NCBI RefSeq assembly: GCF_017349075.1
Contig: NZ_JAFMOF010000004.1
Location: 310,001 to 374,000 of the forward strand
DNA length: 64,000 nt
Reading direction: 5' to 3'
Origin: Streptomyces triculaminicus
GTDB taxonomy: Bacteria; Actinomycetota; Actinomycetes; Streptomycetales; Streptomycetaceae
The notes under the pieces were generated by a model. It was not told the origin of the DNA, ran no database searches, and saw only the letters and a list, made by a program, of their open reading frames with translations. The first letter of the stretch is position 1. Each line of letters opens with the position of its first letter. The translations under genes were made by a program, and so were the position numbers. This document shows positions 9,360 through 16,778 of this stretch, piece by piece.

Positions 9360-9452
9360 TCACAGCGGCCGCACCACCCGGGTGGTCGGGACCTGGCGGA
9401 CGGCTGCGGCCGGTGCGGCGGGGCCGTCGGGGACACGGGTGCGGACTGCCAT
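9360..9452 (-). CDS. Possible 30-residue peptide ORF
   Basis: A short ORF beginning MAVRTRVPDG and ending TTRVVRPL, rich in Ala, Pro, Arg and Val. The ATG at 9452 has AGG about nine bases upstream (GACGAGGTGTTTCCC). It ends 24 nt before the 93-residue small protein. It could be a leader or signalling peptide or a chance ORF. There is no Cys and no obvious protease site. The support is position, start context and the paired arrangement with the next ORF and the divergent regulator. Confidence 0.35.
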   Translation of the reverse strand: MAVRTRVPDGPAAPAAAVRQVPTTRVVRPL

Positions 9453-9715
9453 GGGAAACACCTCGTCTGATCGGGCTGACCGGGCTGGTGGTGCTGCTGG
9501 AGCAGACCGGGTGGCGGGGTGTGCCGCGCCGTCCCGGTGGAACCATCCTGGTCGGCGGCCCCTCGGCCCGGGAAGCGTTTCGGGCCGGTCCAAACCGTCC
9601 AGGCCGGTTTGTGACACGGTCGGCGGGACCTGCATTCAATGCGTGTTGATCCGCTGTTGACCGCCTCGGCCCACACTGTCCGCCACGGGGCACATGTCAC
9701 ATGAATGGGGAACGA

Positions 9716-10678
9716 ATGTTCGCTACGCTCGGCCTGGAGACGACGGACGAGGCCGTCTACCGAGAGATGGTGGAGTCCCCCGCCCTGGGCGTCGAGGAGA
9801 TCGCGGCCCGCCTGGCGACCAGCTCCGACCGCGTCCGCGCCTGCCTGGACAAGCTGTTCGAACTCCGGCTGATCCAGGAGTCCTTCGAGGCGCCCGGCCG
9901 CTTCGTGGCCGTGGAGCCGGCCGTGGGCCTCCAGCAGTTGCTGGCCCGGCAGCACGACGAACTGATCGAGCGCCAGCGGCAGATAGCCGCGAGCCACGCC
10001 TCGTTCGTCCGCATGCTCGCCCACACCGGAACCCGCCCCTCCGACGGCGGCGGCGTCGAGCGGCTGGAGGGCATGGACGCGGTCCAGCGGCGGCTGCAGG
10101 AACTGGCCCGCGAAGCGGTCCGCGAAGTGCTGACGTTCATGCCGGGCGGCCCCCAGTCGGCGGCGGCTCTGCGGGCGGCGCGGCTCAACGACGGGCACGC
10201 CATGGACCGCGGGGTGACGATCCGTACGATCGGCCTGGACGGGATCCGCGAGGACGCCGCGACCCTCGACTACGCGCGGTGGCTGACCGACCAGGGCGGC
10301 GAGTTCCGCACCGCGGCGAGCCTGCCGCCGCGGATGGTCGTCGTCGACGGGGCCTCGGCCCTGATCCCCATCGATCCGGACGACACCCGCAAGGGCGCCC
10401 TGTACCTCTCCGGCCCGGCGCTGCTGGCCCCCCTGACCGCCCTCTTCGACCAGACCTGGGAACGGTCCGCCCCGCTCGGCTCCGGCCCCGCGCTGTCCGG
10501 CCACGAACGCGCCCTGCTCTCCTACATCGCCCAGGGACACACGGACGAGTTCGCCGCCAGACAACTCCACATCTCCCCCCGCACCGCCCGCCGCACGATG
10601 GCCTCCATCATGGACCGCCTGGGCGCGCGCAGCCGCTTCGAGGCGGGCCTGAAGGCGGCACGGCTGAGCTGGCTGTGA
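9716..10678 (+). CDS. TrmB/LuxR-type transcriptional regulator
   Basis: A 320-residue DNA-binding regulator. The N-terminal 60 residues look like a TrmB-type winged helix (EEIAARLATSSDRVRACLDKL). A linker and sensor-like middle region follow, and the C-terminus holds a LuxR-type helix-turn-helix (ALLSYIAQGHTDEFAARQLHISPRTARR). The ATG at 9716 follows GGGGAA; an ATG 15 nt upstream is the alternative. It is divergent from the peptide/MbtH/NRPS operon across a 263-bp intergenic region, so it is the best candidate for its pathway-specific activator. No phosphoacceptor receiver domain is present. Confidence 0.88.
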   Translation: MFATLGLETTDEAVYREMVESPALGVEEIAARLATSSDRVRACLDKLFELRLIQESFEAPGRFVAVEPAVGLQQLLARQHDELIERQRQIAASHASFVRMLAHTGTRPSDGGGVERLEGMDAVQRRLQELAREAVREVLTFMPGGPQSAAALRAARLNDGHAMDRGVTIRTIGLDGIREDAATLDYARWLTDQGGEFRTAASLPPRMVVVDGASALIPIDPDDTRKGALYLSGPALLAPLTALFDQTWERSAPLGSGPALSGHERALLSYIAQGHTDEFAARQLHISPRTARRTMASIMDRLGARSRFEAGLKAARLSWL

Positions 10679-10718
10679 CAGCCCGCGCCGGCAGCCGGGA
10701 GGGCCCCCGGCGGTCCGC

Positions 10719-12401
10719 TCAGAGCCGGCCGAGTTCCTCGACGAGGTCGTCCAGGCCCAGCGACCCCTGGGACAGGGCCGCCATGTGCCAGGCCCTGGCG
10801 TCGAAGGAGCCGCCGCGCGCGGCCCGCGCCCGCTCCCGCCCCAGCAGCCAGGCCCGTTCGCCCAGCTTGTAGCCGATGGCCTGGGCCGGCACCGAGAGGT
10901 AGCGGACCATCTCGCTCTCCAGGAAGTCGGCGGGACGGCCGCAGTGCGCGGCGAGGAACCGCTGCGCCAGCGCCGGGGTCCAGCGCTCGCCCGGGTGGAA
11001 CGGGGAGTGCGCCGGGATCTCCAGCCGCAGGTGCATGCCGATGTCGATGATCACGCGGACGGCCCGCATCATCTGCCCGTCGAGGTAGCCGAGCCGGCGC
11101 TCGGCGTCCGTGAAGAAGCCCAGCTCGTCCATGAGCCGCTCGGCGTACAGCGCCCAGCCCTCGGTGTCCGCGCCGACCACCCCGACCGTCGCCTGGTAGC
11201 GGGAGAGCCGGTCCGCGACGTGCCTCCACTGCGCCAGCTGCAGATGGTGGCCGGGCACTCCCTCGTGGTACCAGACGGCGGTCAGGTCGTAGACGGGGAA
11301 GCGCGTCGCGCCCATCGTCGGCAGCCAGGTCCGGCCGGGCCGGGAGAAGTCCTCGGAGGGGGCGGTGTAGTACGGGGCCGCGGCGCTGCCCGTCGGCGCG
11401 ATGCGCACCTCCACCCTCTTCACCCGCTCGGCGAGATCGAACTGCGTTCCGTCCAGTGCGATGATCGTCTCGTCCGTCAGCTCCTGCAGCCAGGCCCTGA
11501 CCTCCGCGACGCCCTCGATGTGGACCCCGTGCTCGTCGAGGTGGGCCAGCGCCTCCCACGGGCCCGCACCGGGCAGCACCCTGGCGGCCTCGCGGCGCAT
11601 CTCGGCCAGCAGCCGGTGGTATTCGGACCACCCGTAGGCGTACGCCTCGTCCGGGTCGAGGTCGGCGCCGTTGAACTGCCGCGCCCACAGGGCGTACCGG
11701 TCGCGCCCCACCGTGTCCGGGGAGTCCTCGACGGCGGGGGCGTAGACGTCGCGCAGCCAGTCGCGCAGCGCGCCCACCGCGTCGTCGGCACGCCGGGCCG
11801 CGGCGTCCAGGCCGGTGCGCAGGCGGTCCGGGCCGGCCGCGGCGAAGTCCTGGAACCAGCCGCCCGCGGTCTCCGCCCAGGCGGTCAGTTGGCCGATCAG
11901 CGCGCCGACCGCGCGGGGGCCGCCGTGCAGGGAGCGCTCCAGGCCCAGCGCCAGAGCGGCCCGGTATCCCTCGAGCGCGCCGCCGACGGCATCCAGCCGC
12001 TCCGCGACCGCCGCCCAGTCCTCCTCGGTCTCCGTCGGCATCACGGTGAACGCCTTGCGGACGGTGTGCACCGGCGAGCGCAGGTTGCTGACCGCGCACA
12101 GCCCCTCCCCCGCGTCGTGCACGGCGAGCTGAGCGGTCAGCCGCTCGCGCAACAGCCGTCCGCAGCGCCGCTCGGGCCCGTCACCGGTACCCGCCCGTGC
12201 CTCGGCCTCGTCCAGCCGCCGGAGCGTGGCGAGCGCCAGATCGGCGAGCGCCTGCTGCCCGTCGGGGGAGGGGTCGGGGAGGCGGCGATGGCTCTCGGCG
12301 ACGCCGAGGTTCGAGCCGGTGGCCGGGTCGAGGGCGACCAGGGCCTCGACGTAGTCGTCGGCGACCTGCCGGGGCGACACGCTGCTGAGGGTCTTCGACA
12401 T
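10719..12401 (-). CDS. DUF885 family protein, putative metallo-hydrolase
   Basis: A 560-residue cytoplasmic protein of the DUF885 family. It has the metal-binding helix HEGVPGHHLQ near residue 380, followed by an acidic EGWALYAERLMDE segment, a layout similar to zincin peptidases. Length is normal for the family. No signal peptide or membrane segment is seen. It is convergent with the regulator gene (40-nt gap) and unlinked by strand to the neighbouring clusters, so it is probably a housekeeping enzyme. Substrate unknown. Confidence 0.85.
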   Translation of the reverse strand: MSKTLSSVSPRQVADDYVEALVALDPATGSNLGVAESHRRLPDPSPDGQQALADLALATLRRLDEAEARAGTGDGPERRCGRLLRERLTAQLAVHDAGEGLCAVSNLRSPVHTVRKAFTVMPTETEEDWAAVAERLDAVGGALEGYRAALALGLERSLHGGPRAVGALIGQLTAWAETAGGWFQDFAAAGPDRLRTGLDAAARRADDAVGALRDWLRDVYAPAVEDSPDTVGRDRYALWARQFNGADLDPDEAYAYGWSEYHRLLAEMRREAARVLPGAGPWEALAHLDEHGVHIEGVAEVRAWLQELTDETIIALDGTQFDLAERVKRVEVRIAPTGSAAAPYYTAPSEDFSRPGRTWLPTMGATRFPVYDLTAVWYHEGVPGHHLQLAQWRHVADRLSRYQATVGVVGADTEGWALYAERLMDELGFFTDAERRLGYLDGQMMRAVRVIIDIGMHLRLEIPAHSPFHPGERWTPALAQRFLAAHCGRPADFLESEMVRYLSVPAQAIGYKLGERAWLLGRERARAARGGSFDARAWHMAALSQGSLGLDDLVEELGRL

Positions 12402-12515
12402 GCGGCCATCCTGGTACGCCGGGCGCGGCGCGGGACCGGAACGGTCCCGGCCGACGCCTCTTTCCGGCCAGTCATGTGACGAACGGGCCGCGGGCGAGGA
12501 GCGCTCCGGGCCCCC

Positions 12516-13031
12516 TCACTCCCCCGTCGTCCCGTCCGCCTCCTTGATGTCGGAGATCAGCTTCGTGTTCAGGTCGGACTGCACGCTCACATAGGTGTAC
12601 GTGGGCTTCGCCTCGTCGCCCCAGGCCAGCCGGACGCGCGTCCAGGTGTGGCCCGCGCCGCTGTTGTCGTAGCTCACGCGCCACGCGTGCGGGGTGTTCT
12701 GCGCGCGGAGGACCCCGTCCGCCCCGTGCTTGCGCTCCCAGGCCGCCAGGCGCCCGCGGAACTCGCGGGTCAGGAAGTGCGCGCGCAGGGCGTCGGACAG
12801 GGCCCCGTCCGGGGTGCCCGTGCGGGCGTCCACGTACGCGCCGTAGAAGGCCGCCACCCGGTCGACGGCCGAGGACGGGCTGCCCTCGTGGTCCGGCGCG
12901 GGCTGCGTGGCTCCGGCGGGGGCGCCCGCAGGCGCCGCGAACGCGCCGGCGGACGTCGTCAGCGCGGCGAGGACGGCGAGCGCCGCCCCCGTGCGCCAAG
13001 TGGTGCGCCACGTCGTGCGGGATATGGACAT
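12516..13031 (-). CDS. Small secreted protein (DUF3828-like), function unknown
   Basis: A 171-residue protein with a signal peptide: Arg-rich start, hydrophobic core ALAVLAALTTSAGAFA and a likely cleavage after AFA near residue 33. The mature part opens with a helical AVDRVAAFYGAYVDAR segment and ends in beta-rich sequence (RVSYDNSGAGHTWTRVRL, YTYVSVQSDLN). It has no Cys and no catalytic motif that I can see. The fold resembles the NTF2-like DUF3828 family, but that is a weak impression. The ATG at 13031 was chosen because the signal peptide begins there. It is divergent from the secreted lipase gene. Confidence 0.7.
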   Translation of the reverse strand: MSISRTTWRTTWRTGAALAVLAALTTSAGAFAAPAGAPAGATQPAPDHEGSPSSAVDRVAAFYGAYVDARTGTPDGALSDALRAHFLTREFRGRLAAWERKHGADGVLRAQNTPHAWRVSYDNSGAGHTWTRVRLAWGDEAKPTYTYVSVQSDLNTKLISDIKEADGTTGE

Positions 13032-13227
13032 GGGTCGTGCCCCCAATCGCAGGGCGCCGCTCGCGGCAGCGCATCGCTGTTCACCTTGCAGAGCGGACGA
13101 GTTACCCGGATGGGTTCCTTCCATGCACGCGGCCTCCCCTGTCCGTGCGGCCGGTGGGGCTGGCATAGTTCCGGCGCACAGGAGCGGATCGCCGCGCGGG
13201 ACGCGATCCCTGCGCAGCACCGTCGCG

Positions 13228-13266
13228 GAACCGAAGTGCCGAACCGAAGTGCCGAACCGACGTGCA
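13228..13266. repeat. Three tandem copies of a 13-bp repeat
   Basis: The unit GAACCGAAGTGCC occurs twice perfectly (13228-13240, 13241-13253) and a third time with changes (13254-13266). It ends 23 nt before the lipase start, so it lies in its 5' untranslated region or promoter-proximal DNA. It may be a tandem operator or simple slippage; nothing decides between these. Confidence 0.8.
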
Positions 13267-13289
13267 GAACAGAAAGGTGCCCCCACCCC

Positions 13290-13976
13290 ATGCGCCGTCT
13301 GCTCATCGCCGCCCTCTCGCTCGTCCTGTCCGCCGTCGCCCTCGGCGCCGCTCCGCCCGCCCTGGCCGCCGGCACTCCTCCCGATCCTGTGGTGTTCGTG
13401 CACGGCGCCAACGCGGACCCGGGCGTCTGGGGCGAGATGCGTGCCGACTTCGTCCGCGCCGGGTATCCCGAGGACCGGCTCGCGGCCTGGTCGTACGACA
13501 CCCGCCAGTCGACGAACGAGGTGCTCTCCGGCCGGCTGGCCTCCTACGTCGACGCGGTGCTGGCCCGCACCGGGGCCTCGCGCGTGGACATCGTCGCGCA
13601 CAGCCTGGGCAGCCTGCCCTCGCGCTGGTACGTGAAGTTCGGCGGCGGCGCGGACAAGGTCGGGCACTGGGCGTCGCTGGCGGGGCCCAACCACGGGACG
13701 ACCACGGCCTGGGCGTGCGCGCTGTGGAACCAGGCCTGCAAGGACATGACTCCCGGTTCGTACGTCCTGACGCGGCTCAACTCCGGTGACGAGACTCCCG
13801 GCGCCACGCGCTACGGGACGTGGTCGTCGCCGTGCGACGGCGTGATCGTCCCGGTCTCGAGCACCGAGCTCGACGGCGCCGTCAACACCCGGGCCGAGGG
13901 CTGCCCCACCCACAACGGGCTGCTGACGGACGACACGGTCTCCCGGCAGGTCCGCGCCTTCCTCACTCGGCCGTAG
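13290..13976 (+). CDS. Secreted lipase/esterase (alpha/beta hydrolase)
   Basis: A 228-residue secreted hydrolase. Signal peptide: MRRLLIAALSLVLSAVALG with a likely cleavage after ALAA. The mature enzyme has the oxyanion motif VVFVHGANADPGVW, the nucleophile elbow AHSLGS and a late His in CPTHNGLL. The pattern fits the lipase class 2 family, whose members hydrolyse acylglycerols or other esters outside the cell. Cys residues in the C-terminal half (ACALWNQAC, SSPCDG, EGCP) could form disulfides. The last 14 nt overlap the 3' end of the convergent kdpD gene. Three 13-bp repeats lie upstream. Confidence 0.88.
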   Translation: MRRLLIAALSLVLSAVALGAAPPALAAGTPPDPVVFVHGANADPGVWGEMRADFVRAGYPEDRLAAWSYDTRQSTNEVLSGRLASYVDAVLARTGASRVDIVAHSLGSLPSRWYVKFGGGADKVGHWASLAGPNHGTTTAWACALWNQACKDMTPGSYVLTRLNSGDETPGATRYGTWSSPCDGVIVPVSSTELDGAVNTRAEGCPTHNGLLTDDTVSRQVRAFLTRP

Positions 13977-16521
13977 GGGCCGGCGCCGGGACGGCGGGCA
14001 GCGAGACGACCATCGTCAGGCCGCCGCCTGGGGTGTCCTCGGGGGTGAGCGTGCCGCCCATGGCCTCGGTCAGGCCCCGGGAGAGGGCCAGGCCCAGGCC
14101 GAGGCCGGTGGTGTTGTCGGTGTCGCCGAGCCGCTGGAACGGCGCGAAGGCCCGCTCCCGGTCGGCGGCGCGGATCCCGGGCCCCCGGTCGACGACGCGC
14201 AGCTCGACGCGGCCGGCGAGGACGCTGGCGGTGACGGTGACCGGACGGCCGGGCGGCGAGTGGCGGGCGGCGTTGGCGACCAGGTTGGCAAGGACGCGCT
14301 CGAGCAGCGGCGGGTCGGCGAGCACGTCCGGTACGGGCGTCAGGTCCTGGGCGACGACGGGGTCGGCCGGCGGCTCGGGCAGGCTGTCCAGGGCGGGCGG
14401 GAGCACGTCGGCGAGCGCGGTGGGCTGCAGGTGGAGGGTCAGGGCGCCCGCCTGGATGCGGCTCATGTCGAGGAGGTTGTCCACCAGCCGGTTGAGCCGG
14501 GCCAGGGACTCCTCGGCGGTGGCCAGCAGTTCCTCCTTGTCCTCGTCGGAGAAGCGCACGTCCCGGCTGCGCAGGGAGCTGACGGCCGCCCAGCCGCTGG
14601 CCAGCGGGGTGCGCAGGTCGTGGCTGACGGCGGCGAGCAGGGCGGTGCGCATGCGGTCGGCGGCCCTGACCGGTTCGATCTCGGCCGCCGCCTCGGCGAG
14701 GCGGGCGCGTTCCACGGCGGCCGTCAGATGGGCGGCGAAGGCGGTGAGCACCCGCCGTTCGGTGGCGGGCAGGTCGCGGCCGCGCAGGACGAGCAGGCGG
14801 TCCTCCCCCACCGGCACCCGGATCCCGGTGCCGTCCCCGTCGTCCGGCGCGCGGCCTGCCCGTACCGTTTCCCCGTCCCCGTGGCGCGGGCGCAGTTCGA
14901 CGGACTCCATGCCGAAGGTCTCGCGGGTGCGTTCCAGCAGGACGGGCACGTCCTGCTCGCCGCGCAGGATGCCGCCCGCGAGCGAGGACAGGGTCTGGGC
15001 CTCGGCGGTGGCGCGGGCGGCGCGGCGGCTGAGCCGCAGCGAGCGGTCCACGACGGCGGCGACGGTGACGGCGACGAGCGCGAACACCACCAGGGCCAGG
15101 ACGTTGTTGGCCTCGGCGATGGTGAAGCGGCCGGCGGGCGGGATGAAGTAGTAGTTGAGCAGGAGCGAGGCCGCGAGGGACGCCAGCAGGGCGGACAGCA
15201 CCCCGCCGATGCAGGCCACGCCGACGACGGCCACCAGGAAGATCAGGGCCTCGCTGGTGAGGTTGAGGTTGAGGGCGTCGGCGACGGCCGGGCGCCGCAG
15301 CAGCAGGGTCAGCAGGGCGGGCAGCGCGAGTCCGGCGAGGGGCCCGCCGAGCCGGCGGGCGAGGGCGAGGTCCCGGCCGGGGGCGGGCCGGCCGCGCCCC
15401 CGCCCGGCCCGCTCGTGGGTGACCAGGTGGACGTCGATGTCCCCGGAGGCCTCGACCACCGCCTCCCCCACCCCGCGTGTGGCGAGGACGCGCTGCAGCC
15501 GGCCGCGGCGGCTGACGCCGACCACGATCTGGGTGGCGTTCTCGGCGCGGGCGAACTCCAGCAGGGCCATGGGCACGTGGTCGCCGACCACGGTGTGGTA
15601 GCTGCCGCCCAGGCTCTCCACGAGCTGCCGCTGTCGGGCCAGCGCGGCGGGCGAGGCCCCGGCGAGGCCGTCGCTGCGGGCGACGTGGACGGCGAGGAGG
15701 TCCCCGCCGGAGGACCGGGCGGCGATGCGGGCGGCGCGGCGGATGAGGGTGTCGCCCTCGGCGCCGCCGGTGATGCCGACGACCACGCGTTCCCGGGTCT
15801 CCCACACGCCGCCGATACCGTGCTCGGCACGGTATCGGTGCAGGGTCTCGTCGACCCGCTCGGCGACCCACAGCAGGGCCAGCTCGCGCAGGGCGGTGAG
15901 ATTGCCGACGCGGAAGTAGTGCGAGAGCGCGGCGTCGATCTCCTCGGGGGCGTGGATGTTGCCGTGGGCCATGCGGCGGCGCAGCGCCTCGGGTGCCATG
16001 TCGACGAGCTCGATCTGGTGGGCGCGGCGTACGACCTCGTCGGGTACGGTCTCGTGCCGCGGCACTCCGGTGATCTTCTCGACGACGTCGCTGAGGGACT
16101 CGAGGTCCTCGATGTTGACGGTGGTGACGACGTCGATTCCGGCCCTCAGCAGTTCCTCGACGTCCTGCCAGCGCTCGGGGTGGCCGGCGCCCGGGGCGTT
16201 GGTGTGGGCCAGTTCGTCGACGAGCGCCACGTCGGGGCGGCGTTCGAGGACGGCGGCGAGGTCGAGCTCGGCGTACTCCACCCCCCGGTGGGTGCGGCGC
16301 AGCCGGGGCAGGATCTCCAGGCCCTCGAGCATCTCCTCGGTGTGCGGGCGGTGGTGGCACTCGGCGAGGGCCACGACGACGTCGGTGCCGCGCAGGGAGC
16401 GGCGCCAGCCCTCGTCCAGCATCCGGTAGGTCTTGCCGACTCCCGGGGCCGCGCCGAGGAAGACCTTCAGTGTGCCGGGGCGACGGCCCGGCGTGTCGGA
16501 CGGAGCACCGGCCTGGGGCAT
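13963..16521 (-). CDS. kdpD: KdpD-type osmosensitive K+ channel sensor histidine kinase
   Basis: An 852-residue KdpD. The N-terminal KdpD domain has Walker A GAAPGVGKT (about 23-31) and VDELAHTN. A universal-stress-protein-like domain follows (about 245-370). Four membrane segments lie around residues 400-500, with a GAF-like region to about 630. The phosphoacceptor box is SHDLRTPL, and the HATPase motifs are NLVANAARHSPP, DRGPGI and GLGLGLALSRGL. In other bacteria KdpD and KdpE control the KdpFABC potassium pump. Here neither the pump genes nor a cognate regulator is adjacent; both flanks carry unrelated genes. It overlaps the convergent lipase gene by 14 nt. Confidence 0.95.
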   Translation of the reverse strand: MPQAGAPSDTPGRRPGTLKVFLGAAPGVGKTYRMLDEGWRRSLRGTDVVVALAECHHRPHTEEMLEGLEILPRLRRTHRGVEYAELDLAAVLERRPDVALVDELAHTNAPGAGHPERWQDVEELLRAGIDVVTTVNIEDLESLSDVVEKITGVPRHETVPDEVVRRAHQIELVDMAPEALRRRMAHGNIHAPEEIDAALSHYFRVGNLTALRELALLWVAERVDETLHRYRAEHGIGGVWETRERVVVGITGGAEGDTLIRRAARIAARSSGGDLLAVHVARSDGLAGASPAALARQRQLVESLGGSYHTVVGDHVPMALLEFARAENATQIVVGVSRRGRLQRVLATRGVGEAVVEASGDIDVHLVTHERAGRGRGRPAPGRDLALARRLGGPLAGLALPALLTLLLRRPAVADALNLNLTSEALIFLVAVVGVACIGGVLSALLASLAASLLLNYYFIPPAGRFTIAEANNVLALVVFALVAVTVAAVVDRSLRLSRRAARATAEAQTLSSLAGGILRGEQDVPVLLERTRETFGMESVELRPRHGDGETVRAGRAPDDGDGTGIRVPVGEDRLLVLRGRDLPATERRVLTAFAAHLTAAVERARLAEAAAEIEPVRAADRMRTALLAAVSHDLRTPLASGWAAVSSLRSRDVRFSDEDKEELLATAEESLARLNRLVDNLLDMSRIQAGALTLHLQPTALADVLPPALDSLPEPPADPVVAQDLTPVPDVLADPPLLERVLANLVANAARHSPPGRPVTVTASVLAGRVELRVVDRGPGIRAADRERAFAPFQRLGDTDNTTGLGLGLALSRGLTEAMGGTLTPEDTPGGGLTMVVSLPAVPAPAPTAE

Positions 16522-16696
16522 GGTGCCGCTCCTTCGTCTCGGGGGCGGCGGCGCGCCGCCCGGCGGCCTGCGGGGTTATGACCCATCGTCAGGTCGCCGG
16601 GGCGGGCGGCGGCAGGCCGGGCCGCGACGTTGACGCGATTCTGACTGCGGCGCGGGGCGCGGCCAAGCGCTCTTGTCGAAGTCCGGTGCGGTACCC

Positions 16697-16735
16697 GCGC
16701 CCCGTAAGGGGCGCGGGGAACCGCGCGAGAGGCCC
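16697..16735. repeat. Streptomyces-type interspersed hairpin repeat, likely terminator
   Basis: A short inverted repeat GCGCCCC-GTAA-GGGGCGC is followed by GGGGAACCGCGCGA. This matches an interspersed intergenic motif that I recall as very common in Streptomyces genomes. It lies 65 nt past the stop of the LuxC-PaaK fusion gene, at the end of that operon and before kdpD, so it may act as its transcription terminator. Confidence 0.65.
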
Positions 16736-16778
16736 CACCGGCCCGCGGACGAACGCGAACGCACTACCGGCGGAGCGC

